A stretch of DNA of 64,000 nucleotides from Prosthecobacter vanneervenii (GCF_014203095.1 NZ_JACHIG010000001.1:1054001-1118000), one strand, 5' to 3'. Counted from the first letter of the stretch, positions 9,452-18,265 are shown. Made by a program: numbers and translations. Notes: generated by a model from the sequence alone, not told the origin.

Positions 9452-12028
9452 TTAATCTTCTTTCCAAGCCTGAAGCATGGCGAACCCTTCGCGGTTGCGT
9501 GGAGCCAGGGCGAGAGAGTCGAGAAGATGGCGGCGGGCACGTGGGGCGTCTGTAGGCCTGAGCAGGGAGGCCAGCCGGTAGTGTGTCTGCGCGGCTCCGG
9601 CAGGGTCCAGCAGTAGGAGCCGCTCGCTGGCGGCGATGGCCTCGGCGCTCTCCCCTGTGGCGGCGCAGGCCTCGGCCAGAGCGCGCTGCGGGGTGGTGAG
9701 AAAGGGGTTGAGCGCGTTGGCGCGGCGGGCGTTGGCCTTCAGCTCCGGCCAGCGTTTAGCGGCCATGTCCAGCTCGATGAGGCGCAGGTAGGCGCTCTGT
9801 GCACTGGCGGAGTGCGCGGCGATCTGGCGCAGCACAGCGGCCTCCTCATCGGTGCGCTTGAGCTGGCGCAGAGCCTGCACCTTGAGGGCGTAGCCGCTGT
9901 GGTCGTCTTCATAGCTCTCGGGCACCAGCTCAATGAGCCTGTCTGCCAGCGGGAGCACCTGCTCCCATTTTTGCGCCTGCACGAGGGTATCGGCCTCATG
10001 GTGCAGGGCGTGCAGGCTGGTGGGGTGCTTTTTGAGGTACTCGGCCAGGGAGCCAGGCTCAAAGGGATTCAATTCCTCAGGCTTGGGCTCTGCCCAGTCG
10101 GCTTTGGCACCGTAACTCTTGGCGCGGGCGGTGATCCAGGCAGTGAAGTCTTTTTCCAGCGCCTCCATGTCTCCCACATGCGCAGCCAGGGCGTCATTGA
10201 TGCGCTTTCCTCCTGCGAGATCCCGCAGGATGCCCTGAAACTTTTCCTTCCCATGCTTGTCCATGAGGTACTCGACCACCTGGCTGGACTCATAGTAGGC
10301 AAACATGAGGTGCTCCTGGGTCTTTGGGGCCATGAAGGCACTGCTGAGACGGGAGATGGGCGTAAGCGTGGGGTCGTCTTCTTGCGCGTCTTTGCCCTCA
10401 TTGAGCACCATGGCGCGGTGTTGCTCATTCATGGTCATGCCCCAGGCGGGATCGCGCTGGCGCTCTTCATAGACGCTGATGCCCTCGCTCAGCCAGCGGG
10501 GCATGCGGTTCTTGGTTACGGTGAGGGTGATGACATGGCAAAACTCATGCCAAAGCGTGGCCTCCCAATTGCTGCGGCCATGGGCCAGACTGCCGGGGCT
10601 GTTCATGGTGACGACGGTGCCAAAGCACACACCCAGCATCCCCTGCCCTCCCAGCGCGCCAAAGGTGCGGATGGCAAAATCCTGCTGGGCACCGAAGAAC
10701 TCCACCAAAACAGGGCGCTGGAGGTCGAGTCCGTATTTGGCGCTGAGCACGCTCTTGGCATCGCGCAGGAGCGAGAGCGCGCGTTCGCCATAGATGGGCC
10801 AGTCGCGCTGCGGCATTTTCAAAACGAAGTCGGGGAAGGTCTTGGTGATGTACTTTCCCATCTCCTTTTCCAGCATGCCTAGATTGTGCGCCTGGATGTT
10901 GTAGCCGTCTTCTTTGCGAATGGCCTCGGCGAGCTTCCAGGCCTCATCCTCCTCGCCGAGGCGAAGCAGTGTATGGCAGAGCTGCACTTTGGCGGGCAGG
11001 TATTTGGCATCCATCTCCAGAGCGCGGCGCAGGTGCGAGGCACCTTCGGCAAAGCGGTAGGCGCGGGAGAGGCAACGGCCGATGGTGGTGTCCACCTCAG
11101 GATTTTGCGCCCATCGTTGCAGGGCCTGCTGGCGTGCGGCCTCCATCTTGGGGGCGTCTGCCTGGAAGAGATAAGCCACGACGGCACGCAGAGACCAGGC
11201 GATGGGGTGGTGCTCATCGAGATCAAGCACCTGCTGAATGGCGGCCTCCGCCTCGATGAATTTCTCCCCGCCGATGAGCAGCTCCGCCCGCAGCAGGTGG
11301 GAGGCATGGTGGTGGGGATTGAGCTCCAGGGCTTTTTTGAGGCTGTCGGCGGCCTTTTCGCGGTCGCTGGATTTGAACGCACGGGCCAGCCCGAGGCGGA
11401 GGTCTGCCGTCTCTCCGTGCGCCTTGAGTCCGGCGCGGAAGACATCGGCGGCGCGTTTTTCGTCGTCCTTGGCCAGGGCCAGATCGCCCTCGGCGAGGTA
11501 GGCGGCTTCGAGCTTGGCATCCTTTCCCTGCGCCACCTTGAAGTACTGGGCGGCGACTTTTTGGGCGTCTGCGCCGAGCACGAGCGCGGCTCGGCCGAGC
11601 ACCACGGTCTCCATGGCGCTGCGGTCTTTGGCGGGCTTGGCCTTGGCGGCGTCATTGAGGGCAGTGAGGGCAGCCTGAGCCAAATCGGTGCGGCCCAGCA
11701 TGCGGGCCAGGTCATGGCGGAGCATCAGGATCTCAAAGTGGCCAGGAAAGAGGACGAGCGCCTTGCCGATTTCGTCGAGAGCCAGTTCGTGCTGCCCGAG
11801 TTCCCGCAGGGCCTTGTAGCGCAGGATGCGCCAGTCGGGGGATTTCAGCCCCTTTTCCACCGCCGCCTCGCCAATACGGGCCACGAGCTCGTAGTCGCCC
11901 CTCGCGTAGAGCTCTCCCACAGGCCCGAGATTGCGCTCCTCAAAGATCTTTTCCAGATCAATCTGCTGAGCATGGACCGCAAAGGCGTGCAGGAAGAGCA
12001 ACAGCAGGAAGACGGAAAGATGACGCAT
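9452..12028 (-). CDS. Secreted TPR protein with a gluzincin-type peptidase domain
   Basis: The start at MRHLSVFLLLLFLHAF (12028) is chosen because it begins a clear signal peptide cut near VHAQQ; the open frame upstream to 12205 has no such feature. The 858-residue protein has TPR-like helical repeats in its N-terminal half and again in the last 180 residues. Between them is a zinc peptidase motif H494-E-F-C-H498 followed by the glutamate of LSEGISVYEE, as in peptidase MA-like gluzincins. It probably acts in the periplasm or on the cell surface. The cysteine inside the HExxH is unusual but should not block zinc binding. Substrate unknown. Confidence 0.78.
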   Translation of the reverse strand: MRHLSVFLLLLFLHAFAVHAQQIDLEKIFEERNLGPVGELYARGDYELVARIGEAAVEKGLKSPDWRILRYKALRELGQHELALDEIGKALVLFPGHFEILMLRHDLARMLGRTDLAQAALTALNDAAKAKPAKDRSAMETVVLGRAALVLGADAQKVAAQYFKVAQGKDAKLEAAYLAEGDLALAKDDEKRAADVFRAGLKAHGETADLRLGLARAFKSSDREKAADSLKKALELNPHHHASHLLRAELLIGGEKFIEAEAAIQQVLDLDEHHPIAWSLRAVVAYLFQADAPKMEAARQQALQRWAQNPEVDTTIGRCLSRAYRFAEGASHLRRALEMDAKYLPAKVQLCHTLLRLGEEDEAWKLAEAIRKEDGYNIQAHNLGMLEKEMGKYITKTFPDFVLKMPQRDWPIYGERALSLLRDAKSVLSAKYGLDLQRPVLVEFFGAQQDFAIRTFGALGGQGMLGVCFGTVVTMNSPGSLAHGRSNWEATLWHEFCHVITLTVTKNRMPRWLSEGISVYEERQRDPAWGMTMNEQHRAMVLNEGKDAQEDDPTLTPISRLSSAFMAPKTQEHLMFAYYESSQVVEYLMDKHGKEKFQGILRDLAGGKRINDALAAHVGDMEALEKDFTAWITARAKSYGAKADWAEPKPEELNPFEPGSLAEYLKKHPTSLHALHHEADTLVQAQKWEQVLPLADRLIELVPESYEDDHSGYALKVQALRQLKRTDEEAAVLRQIAAHSASAQSAYLRLIELDMAAKRWPELKANARRANALNPFLTTPQRALAEACAATGESAEAIAASERLLLLDPAGAAQTHYRLASLLRPTDAPRARRHLLDSLALAPRNREGFAMLQAWKED

Positions 12029-12327
12029 GGATGCAAATCGTACTTCAACCGCCTGTTCTCGCATGAGTTTTGCCATCTGTTGGCGGCTGCCCCCTTCCAT
12101 TGAGGATCGTTGTGGGGCGGGTGTTCTTTGTGCGCGTCGTTCTAAAAAGCGCAGCCTTGGACCTTCAGATGCTACGGCACGAGTGCAGCCCACGCACGGT
12201 ACCAATGACAGACAGCATTAGGCTTAGCACCTCACCAAGGTGGCGGCTGGACGAGCATTTCAGGATGCGATTTTTTTAGTTTATTTTCTGCGAGCGCTCA
12301 AATCCTGCTTTATGATCGCCCGCCCGG
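12029..12327. other. Divergent intergenic region
   Basis: About 299 bases between two divergently transcribed genes, presumably holding promoters for both. An AT-rich stretch lies at about 12270-12290. I see no gene or clear regulatory site. Confidence 0.4.
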
Positions 12328-12708
12328 ATGCCTGAGACGACTCTCTTTTTCCTGTTCATCTCCTGCTTCACACTGTCGCTGCTGCTCGATTTGCTGCTGC
12401 TGCCGGCCGTGTGGCGGCACAATGCTGCTTGGGCAGAGCAAAAGGGAATCCCGCGCCGCGTGGTGGACAGTCAGGGCATGTGGCGATGGACATGGAGTCT
12501 GATGTGCTTTGATTCCAATCTGCGTGTGACTCCCTCCATGAGATTTCTGGCGCTGGCGTCTGGGCTGCTTCGCCTGGCCGCCGTGCTGGGCCTGCTGGTA
12601 CTTCTGAGCATCTCAAACCTGACCCCGCGCCCCTTTGCCCACAAGAGTCACGACACCGGCACGCATCATGCCTTGGCCATGCAAGCATGGGATGGCGCAA
12701 TGATCTGA
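12328..12708 (+). CDS. Small membrane protein of unknown function
   Basis: A 126-residue protein with one long hydrophobic N-terminal segment (about 5-28) and another near residues 72-96, separated by a basic, tryptophan-rich loop. I recognise no family. Divergent from the peptidase gene and convergent with the Trm112-like gene. The coding call rests on the hydrophobic pattern only. Confidence 0.5.
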   Translation: MPETTLFFLFISCFTLSLLLDLLLLPAVWRHNAAWAEQKGIPRRVVDSQGMWRWTWSLMCFDSNLRVTPSMRFLALASGLLRLAAVLGLLVLLSISNLTPRPFAHKSHDTGTHHALAMQAWDGAMI

Positions 12709-12759
12709 ACGATCTTTGTTAGGCCCCGCGCTTTGGAACAAGCCAGAACACAGCCCACC

Positions 12760-12969
12760 TCACTGCTGCGGCAGCAGGATGGGAATGCCGTTATCAATCA
12801 TGAAAAGGCGGGTGCCATCCTGCGTGGCCAGCGCAGCGCTCATCTGGCAGGAGGCGCACTCTTCGGCCGTGGCACGGCGCAGGGGCTGGTGGGTGTCAGG
12901 ACAGCGCAGCAGGGGCAGGAAATCGTCGAGCCAGGTGGTGGAGGCCGAGGCAGTTTCGGAGGGCTTCAT
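12760..12969 (-). CDS. Trm112/UPF0434 family small zinc-ribbon-like protein
   Basis: A 69-residue protein with the family pattern: LLRCPDTHQPL near the N-terminus, then a short middle, then DNGIPILLPQ at the end. The single N-terminal cysteine and the later CASC give the remains of a zinc ribbon. Eukaryotic Trm112 activates methyltransferases; the bacterial role is poorly known. Only 14 bases separate it from the end of the upstream MoeB-like gene, so the two are likely co-transcribed. Confidence 0.8.
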   Translation of the reverse strand: MKPSETASASTTWLDDFLPLLRCPDTHQPLRRATAEECASCQMSAALATQDGTRLFMIDNGIPILLPQQ

Positions 12970-12983
12970 TCGCTTAGGTTACT

Positions 12984-14129
12984 TTAGTATTCTGCCATGG
13001 AAGGATCAATCTCACGCGCCCAGGCGATGATGCCGCCGGAGATGTTCCAGACGTTTTCAAAGCCCTGCTCGCGCAGCTGGCTCACGGCGCGGGCGCTGCG
13101 GCCTCCGCTCTTGCAGTGTACGAGGATGCGCTTGTCTCGCGGCAGCTCGGCGCTGCGCTCGCCGAGCTGGCCCAAAGGGATGAGCACCGCACCGGCGATA
13201 CGGGAGATGCTCTGCTCATGGGGCTCGCGCACATCGAGCAGAAAGTGGTCGTCTCCGGCATCGCGGAGCTGTTTGAGTTCGTGGACGGTCATGGATGGAA
13301 CGGAAGGGACGGAAGTGGGTGCAGAGGAAATGCCGCAGAAGCCCTGGTAGTCGATGGGCTGGGTGATGCTGGGGCGCTCTCCGCACACGGGGCAGTCGGG
13401 GTCGCGCCGCAGGGTCAGGGTGCGGAAACGCATGCTCAGGGTGTCCACATGCAGCAGGCGGCCGAGAAGCGGCTGGCCAACGCCAGTGATAAGCTTGATG
13501 GCCTCCAGCGCCTGCAGGCTGCCGATGATGCCGGGCAGCACACCGAGCACGCCGCCCTCTGCGCAGGAGGGCACCAGGCCAGGAGGCGGAGGCTGCGGGC
13601 ACATGCAGCGGTAGCAGGGCCCGCCCAGATGCGGGGCAAAAACGGCCACCTGACCGTCAAAGCGCAGGATGCTGCCATACACGTTCGGTTTGCGCAGCCA
13701 CACGGCCACATCATTGCTGAGATAGCGAGTGGGAAAATTGTCTGTACCGTCAATGATGACGTCGTAGTCCGCGGCGATCCGCATGGCATTGGCGGCGGTG
13801 AAGAGCTCGGGATGCACCTGCACATCCACGTGGGGATTCACATCCGCCAGACGGTCCCGCGCGGCGTCGAGCTTTTTACGCCCGAGGTCCTTCTGCCCAA
13901 AGAGCACCTGGCGCTGCAGATTGGTGATCTCCACAACATCCGGGTCCACCAAGCCCAGCCCGCCGATACCAGCCGCCGCCAGATACAAAGCGATGGGAGA
14001 GCCCAGCCCCCCCGCCCCGATGCAGAGCACACGCGCGCCACGCATTTTCCGCTGCCCCTCCAGGCCAAACTCCGGTATGGCCAGATGACGGGCGTAGCGG
14101 GAGAGTTCGGCTGGGGAGAGGTCGGGCAT
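12984..14129 (-). CDS. moeB: MoeB/ThiF-type sulfur-carrier adenylyltransferase with rhodanese domain
   Basis: The start at MPDLSPAELSRYARH (14129) matches the family N-terminus and gives 381 residues. Residues 1 to about 250 are an E1-like domain that adenylates the C-terminal glycine of MoaD or ThiS. It shows GAGGLGSP for ATP binding, TDNFPTRYL, SCAEGGVLGVLPG and two CxxC zinc pairs (CYRC, CPVC). Residues about 275-381 form a rhodanese domain with the active cysteine in VHCKSGGRS, which supplies persulfide sulfur. The fusion is known as MoeZ/MoeBR. It would serve molybdopterin or thiamine sulfur transfer, and the window also holds a molybdopterin-type formate dehydrogenase. Confidence 0.92.
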   Translation of the reverse strand: MPDLSPAELSRYARHLAIPEFGLEGQRKMRGARVLCIGAGGLGSPIALYLAAAGIGGLGLVDPDVVEITNLQRQVLFGQKDLGRKKLDAARDRLADVNPHVDVQVHPELFTAANAMRIAADYDVIIDGTDNFPTRYLSNDVAVWLRKPNVYGSILRFDGQVAVFAPHLGGPCYRCMCPQPPPPGLVPSCAEGGVLGVLPGIIGSLQALEAIKLITGVGQPLLGRLLHVDTLSMRFRTLTLRRDPDCPVCGERPSITQPIDYQGFCGISSAPTSVPSVPSMTVHELKQLRDAGDDHFLLDVREPHEQSISRIAGAVLIPLGQLGERSAELPRDKRILVHCKSGGRSARAVSQLREQGFENVWNISGGIIAWAREIDPSMAEY

Positions 14130-14236
14130 GGGAGGACATGCAGTTAAGCACGCGGCGTGAGCCGTTACAAGTGATGCGGGCACTCCGATGATCCAGCGGT
14201 TGCGGGAAAGCCGGTCGTGCCTAAACTGTCACTGCC

Positions 14237-14515
14237 ATGCCTGATTGGACTCCCCCAACCCAAGTCAATCTGGTCGATCTGGGCTTCATGGATTCGCGCT
14301 CCAAGCTCATCGACCTCGCCGCCTTTCTCGACCGCGTGCAGCGCGCCGGGCAAGAGGGCGACTTCCGTGTGCAGGCGCTGAAAAACGCAATCTCCCTGCT
14401 CTCCCAAGACAAACCGCAGCGCGCCCGCGATGTGCTCCTGAGCTTCAGCGACCCCAGCTCCGAGCCCGTGGAAAAAGCGGCGATGCAGGGGGCCATCGGA
14501 GCGTATAAGAGTTGA
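14237..14515 (+). CDS. Conserved-looking small soluble protein, unknown function
   Basis: A 92-residue protein, hydrophilic, with no signal peptide or membrane segment and probably all helical (KLIDLAAFLDRVQRAGQEGD). I do not recognise a family. Its TGA lies inside the first unit of the decamer-repeat array, and the TatD-like gene follows on the same strand 127 bases on. The two may be one transcript with the array between them. Confidence 0.6.
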   Translation: MPDWTPPTQVNLVDLGFMDSRSKLIDLAAFLDRVQRAGQEGDFRVQALKNAISLLSQDKPQRARDVLLSFSDPSSEPVEKAAMQGAIGAYKS

Positions 14516-14634
14516 CGGTAGTTTGCAGTGGTTGACGATGGTTGACGGTTGTTTTTCCAATCCTTCCAGACCTCGAAACCACCTGATCGCCAACCACTGT
14601 CAACAATCGTAAACAACCGTCAACCACCGTAAAC
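14511..14634. repeat. Two facing arrays of ~10-bp repeats forming an inverted repeat
   Basis: The left arm (14511-14550) reads as four consecutive decamers, GTTGACGGTA, GTTTGCAGTG, GTTGACGATG and GTTGACGGTT. The right arm (14585-14634), on the minus strand, reads GTTTACGGTG, GTTGACGGTT, GTTTACGATT, GTTGACAGTG and a degenerate GTTGGCGATC. The consensus is GTT(G/T)ACGGTN. The arms face each other around about 34 bases, so they could pair as a long imperfect hairpin or bind a protein on one face of the helix. The array separates two plus-strand genes and ends 8 bases before the second start. Confidence 0.85.
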
Positions 14635-14642
14635 TTCCCCTC

Positions 14643-15440
14643 ATGTACATCGAGCCCCACGGCCACATGGTCAGCCGCACCACGGATGACTACGAGCGCA
14701 TGGCGCTGGCCGGCTGCCAGGCCATCTGCGAGCCCGCTTTCTGGGCAGGCTTTGACCGCGCCAGCGCAGAGGGCTTTTATGATTACTTCCGCCAGATCAC
14801 GGAATATGAGCCCAAGCGTGCGGCCAAGTTTGGCATCCAGCACTACTGCTGGCTGTGCATCAATCCCAAGGAGGCCGAGGACCTGAAGCTGGCGGAGGAT
14901 GTGATCGCGCTGATCCCGCAGTTTATCGACAAGCCCGGCGTACTGGGCATCGGCGAGATCGGGCTGAACAAAAACAGCCGCAATGAGCTGCGTATTTTTG
15001 AGCAGCATGTGCAGGTGGCGCAGGATTACGATCAGCTCGTCCTCATCCATACCCCGCACCTGGAAGACAAGTTGAAAGGCACGCGCCTCATCGTGGATGC
15101 GCTGAAAAACTTCCCCGAGATCAAGCCGGAACGCGTGATCATCGACCACGTGGAGGAGCACACCATCGACCATGTGCTCGACCATGGGTTCTGGGCAGGC
15201 ATCACCCTCTACCCCGAGAGCAAATGCACCCCGCACCGCGCCATCGACATGCTGGAACATCGGCAGGCGGAACGCATCTGGATGAACAGCGCCTGTGACT
15301 GGGGCGTGAGCGATCCCCTGGCCGTGCCCAAGACCATGCAGGCCATGCGCCAGCGTGGCTGGAGCCCCGAGATGATCCAGCGCGTGGCCTGGGACAACCC
15401 GCGTGCCTTTATGGGGCAGAGCGGGAAGTTTAAGATGTGA
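14643..15440 (+). CDS. TatD-family metal-dependent hydrolase, EboB-like
   Basis: A 265-residue TIM-barrel amidohydrolase. The metal ligands expected for the TatD family are visible: H-x-H in EPHGHM, the glutamate of GIGEIGLNK, histidines in LIHTPH and IDHVEEH, and the aspartate of ACDWG. The opening (MYIEPHGHMVSRTTDDYERM) resembles, from memory, the TatD-like protein of the ebo clusters rather than the TatD nuclease itself, but no other ebo gene is seen here. The start follows directly on the decamer-repeat array, which may affect its expression. Confidence 0.8.
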   Translation: MYIEPHGHMVSRTTDDYERMALAGCQAICEPAFWAGFDRASAEGFYDYFRQITEYEPKRAAKFGIQHYCWLCINPKEAEDLKLAEDVIALIPQFIDKPGVLGIGEIGLNKNSRNELRIFEQHVQVAQDYDQLVLIHTPHLEDKLKGTRLIVDALKNFPEIKPERVIIDHVEEHTIDHVLDHGFWAGITLYPESKCTPHRAIDMLEHRQAERIWMNSACDWGVSDPLAVPKTMQAMRQRGWSPEMIQRVAWDNPRAFMGQSGKFKM

Positions 15441-16320
15441 CCTGACTGCTCGCTGGCCGCCAGACAAAGAAGTTTTCTCCGATCAATCTCTCGCACGGCA
15501 AGCTGGGAACAGCGGTGAAGAAGGCGCGGCTGCAGCCGGGCTTATAGCGGTCATGCAGTTCGATGACGATGGCGTCGATGTCATGGATCCATGCGGCGCT
15601 GGATTCAAAAATTTCTTTTTCGGCGCCTTCCACATCCACTTTGAGCAGGTCCACCCGACCTCCGGGAAAATGGCGCAACAGCGTCGGCATGGAGACAGCA
15701 GGCACCAGGCAGCCGCTGCATGGTCCGGACACATTCTGCAGCTGATCCTCCACTCGCATGCCCCAGGAGCCGATACCCGGATCTGCGAGGAATATCTCTC
15801 CATCATGACTCCATACGGCAGCGCGCACCATCATCACGCCCGGCAGCCCGCCTAGGTGACGCTGCATCATGGCAAAATTCCCCTCTTCGGGCTCCACAGC
15901 AACGATCAGTGCCTCTGGAAACTGGGCACGAAAATACAGCGAGGCCAGTCCAGTATTGGCCCCCAGGTCCATGATGGCCATGGGACTCGCCTGGAAGGGC
16001 AGACGGTATTCGTGGTCCAGGAATATTTTCTTGAAGACTTGCATGTCAGTTTCTCCAGCACGCAGCATCACCGGAGTCTGCACCCCGGGTGCCTGGACGG
16101 AGATCTCAAAAGACTGGCCGAGCACATGAACACGCAGCCAGACCACCAGTCCACGAACAAGGCCCAGCACCTGAACATGCAAAAGGAAGCCATGGATCAA
16201 CGCCTTGAGCCGTGCGCCGCCGGAAAGCTGATTTTTCGAGATTTCTGGAAGAGGCTCCATGCGAGCATAGGCGGCGGGCAAAGATTTCAAACACCCGAAG
16301 CGCGGGCATGCATGCCGCAC
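15430..16320 (-). CDS. FkbM-family methyltransferase
   Basis: Up to 296 residues; a second ATG at 16260 would give 276, and neither start has a clear ribosome site. Residues from about 110 carry a class I SAM-binding domain: DLGANTGLAS, VAVEPEEGNF for the adenosine-binding acidic residue, and KVDVEGAEKEIF, which is diagnostic of FkbM-type O-methyltransferases. These often methylate sugars in surface polysaccharides. It overlaps the end of the TatD-like gene by 11 bases tail to tail. Substrate unknown. Confidence 0.82.
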   Translation of the reverse strand: MRHACPRFGCLKSLPAAYARMEPLPEISKNQLSGGARLKALIHGFLLHVQVLGLVRGLVVWLRVHVLGQSFEISVQAPGVQTPVMLRAGETDMQVFKKIFLDHEYRLPFQASPMAIMDLGANTGLASLYFRAQFPEALIVAVEPEEGNFAMMQRHLGGLPGVMMVRAAVWSHDGEIFLADPGIGSWGMRVEDQLQNVSGPCSGCLVPAVSMPTLLRHFPGGRVDLLKVDVEGAEKEIFESSAAWIHDIDAIVIELHDRYKPGCSRAFFTAVPSLPCERLIGENFFVWRPASSQVTS

Positions 16321-16451
16321 GCCCGCCCAGGGTGCCAGTGATTATTTCGGCGGCATGTGAGGAGATAAATAGCAAAACTTCGGACACCAGTTCGAGGAGC
16401 CAGGGGATTGCACTTCGGCGCTGCTGCGTGCAAGATCAGAACTCTGACCGA

Positions 16452-17270
16452 ATGACCGCGCCAAATCTCGACAACATCGCCCTCATCGCCGGCAACGGCA
16501 TTTACCCGGAAACCTTTGTGGCGGCGGCGCGGAAGGCTGGAGTGCGAAAGCTGGTGGCGGCGGCGTTTACGAATGAGACAAAGCCGGAGCTGGCAGGGAT
16601 GGTGGACGCCATCGAGTGGTTCCGTGTGGGCCAGCTGGGCAAGATGATCTCCTTTTTCAAAAAGCAGGGCGTGACGCAGACGGTGATGGTGGGCCAGATA
16701 GCGCCCAAAAACCTCTTCGACCTGCGCCCTGACCTGCGAACGCTGATCATGATGGCGCGGCTGAAGGAGCGGAATGCGGAGACGCTGTTTGGCGGCATTG
16801 CCAATGAGCTGGCGAAAGATGGCATCACCCTGCTGCCGGCCACGACATTTCTTGAAGACCTGATGCCCAAGCCCGGGCATGTGGCGGGGCCGCAGATCAA
16901 AAAGCGCCGGGTGGAGGATGCGGAGTTTGGATTCAAGATCGCCAAGGAAAGCAGCCGGCTGGACATCGGCCAGACGGTGGTGGTCAAGAACGGCACGGTG
17001 CTGGCGGTGGAGGCCTTTGAGGGAACGAACGAAGCGGTCAAACGCGGCGGTGCGCTAGGCCGCGGCGGTGCCACGATGGTGAAGGTTTCCAAGCCCAACC
17101 AGGATATGCGCTTTGACGTGCCCGTGGTGGGCCCGGAGACGATCCGCACCGCAGCCGGTGCCGGGGTGGATGTGATCGCGGTGGAGGCAGGCATGACCCT
17201 GCTGCTGGGGCGGGAGGAAGTCTTCAGGCTGTGCCTGGAGCTGAAGGTGACGCTGCTGGCGATAGGCTAG
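16452..17270 (+). CDS. lpxI: UDP-2,3-diacylglucosamine pyrophosphatase LpxI
   Basis: The start at MTAPNLDNIALIAGNG (16452) matches the family; the frame is open further upstream but without similarity. The 272-residue protein has the LpxI features: an N-terminal GNGIYPETF loop, a middle region GQIAPKNLFDLRPDLR, and a C-terminal part with GRGGATMVKVSKPNQDMRFD and VGPETI. LpxI cleaves UDP-2,3-diacylglucosamine to lipid X and UMP in lipid A synthesis and replaces LpxH in many phyla. Its presence shows that the organism makes lipid A and has an outer membrane. Confidence 0.93.
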   Translation: MTAPNLDNIALIAGNGIYPETFVAAARKAGVRKLVAAAFTNETKPELAGMVDAIEWFRVGQLGKMISFFKKQGVTQTVMVGQIAPKNLFDLRPDLRTLIMMARLKERNAETLFGGIANELAKDGITLLPATTFLEDLMPKPGHVAGPQIKKRRVEDAEFGFKIAKESSRLDIGQTVVVKNGTVLAVEAFEGTNEAVKRGGALGRGGATMVKVSKPNQDMRFDVPVVGPETIRTAAGAGVDVIAVEAGMTLLLGREEVFRLCLELKVTLLAIG

Positions 17271-17326
17271 GTTTCACCTAGGTCTGCCATACGTCTGCCA
17301 CCACACCGGGGACGGCTCAATTCTAG

Positions 17327-17408
17327 TCTCGTATTTTAGCCCTCGTTTGGGTCTAATAAGGCTGAATAGCGGATTATTCCGCTGTTCAGATAACATAATA
17401 ACCAAACG
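17327..17408 (+). promoter_or_regulatory. Structured leader of the first pseudopilin gene (copy 1)
   Basis: An outer helix CGTTTGG (17344-17350) pairs perfectly with CCAAACG (17402-17408). Inside it an 11-bp hairpin CTGAATAGCGG/CCGCTGTTCAG closes a loop ATTATT. Single-stranded GTCTAAT and ATAACATAATAA flank the hairpin. The same arrangement precedes the second gene with compensating base changes. The outer helix ends 16 bases before the ATG, so folding could control ribosome access. TCTCG at 17327 is conserved 18 bases upstream of the helix in both copies. No known riboswitch class is recognised. Confidence 0.65.
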
Positions 17409-17424
17409 ATAAGATAAGCATAAA

Positions 17425-18237
17425 ATGAAAACGAAACTAAACCACGCCTTCACTCTGATCGAGTTGTTGGTGGTGATCACGATCATCGCGATTCTCGCGG
17501 GATTGGCCGTGCCCACCTACACAGCGATCCAGACGACGGCCAATCAGACCCGCGGCGTCAACAACGCCAGACAGATCATCACCTCGATGAAGCTGTTCTC
17601 CAAAGAACACAGCAGCCAGTACCCCGACACGGTGGTCAATCCCGTGACAGGCAGCCTGGCGCAAAACGCCAACGACGCCTTCCGCCTCATGATCCAGGAA
17701 AGGATCGTGTCGGACGAGCGCATCTTTGGCTGCCCCGCCGGCTACACCCCGGACAACAGCCTGGGTGCGGCCCCAGACTTCCGCCAGGCGCTTACGCCAG
17801 GAGAGAACCACTGGGCCTTGACGGCTGGCCAGACGGACACCGCGGTGGGCAGCATGCCCCTCGTGTTTGAAAACCCCGCATCCCCCGGCTGGCCTCCCCA
17901 GTGGAATGCGAACATGGCAGGTCAGATAGCTCCCGGCCGCACCTGGCCCGGCGGCAAGATCATCATCGGTCGCAATGACGGCAGCGTGTCTGTGGAGACG
18001 CTGTCGGACGCCAAGGGCATGGTGGGCCCCAAAATGATGGCAGGCGGGGTGAACCTCTTCACCCAGGCCTCCGAGGGCATCCCGCAGCGCATCCTGCCGG
18101 TGGTGTACAGCGGCGCAGGCCTGCCGCCCAACAGCCAGCCGGACACCCTGCCACCACCCGCGACTGAAGGGCTGCCCGGATCCCAAGTGCCTGTGGCCCC
18201 GACCGCACCCGGAGCGCTGCCTCCTTCGGGACTGTGA
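17425..18237 (+). CDS. Type II secretion/type IV pilin-like protein, first of tandem pair
   Basis: A 270-residue protein with a prepilin leader MKTKLNHA followed by FTLIELLVVITIIAILAG, the hydrophobic helix with conserved Glu5 that prepilin peptidase cuts and methylates. Behind it is a globular domain (SMKLFSKEHSSQYPDTV, DERIFGCPAGYTPDNS, GRTWPGGKIIIGRNDGSV) and a proline-rich tail. Proteins of this kind occur in large families in Verrucomicrobia and Planctomycetes. Their role is not settled; major pilin, minor pseudopilin or surface protein are all possible. It shares its leader, its core and its terminator type with the next gene, so the pair is a tandem duplication. Confidence 0.82.
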   Translation: MKTKLNHAFTLIELLVVITIIAILAGLAVPTYTAIQTTANQTRGVNNARQIITSMKLFSKEHSSQYPDTVVNPVTGSLAQNANDAFRLMIQERIVSDERIFGCPAGYTPDNSLGAAPDFRQALTPGENHWALTAGQTDTAVGSMPLVFENPASPGWPPQWNANMAGQIAPGRTWPGGKIIIGRNDGSVSVETLSDAKGMVGPKMMAGGVNLFTQASEGIPQRILPVVYSGAGLPPNSQPDTLPPPATEGLPGSQVPVAPTAPGALPPSGL

Positions 18238-18265
18238 TCCTGGCTTGAGACTGTAGCTAAACTCC

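Noticed and set aside
13116..14147. 343-codon plus-strand frame
   Set aside because: Antisense to the moeB-like gene, which has full domain support.
14511..14634. Possible CRISPR array
   Set aside because: Units are 10 bp without spacers and reverse direction in the middle; no cas genes are present.
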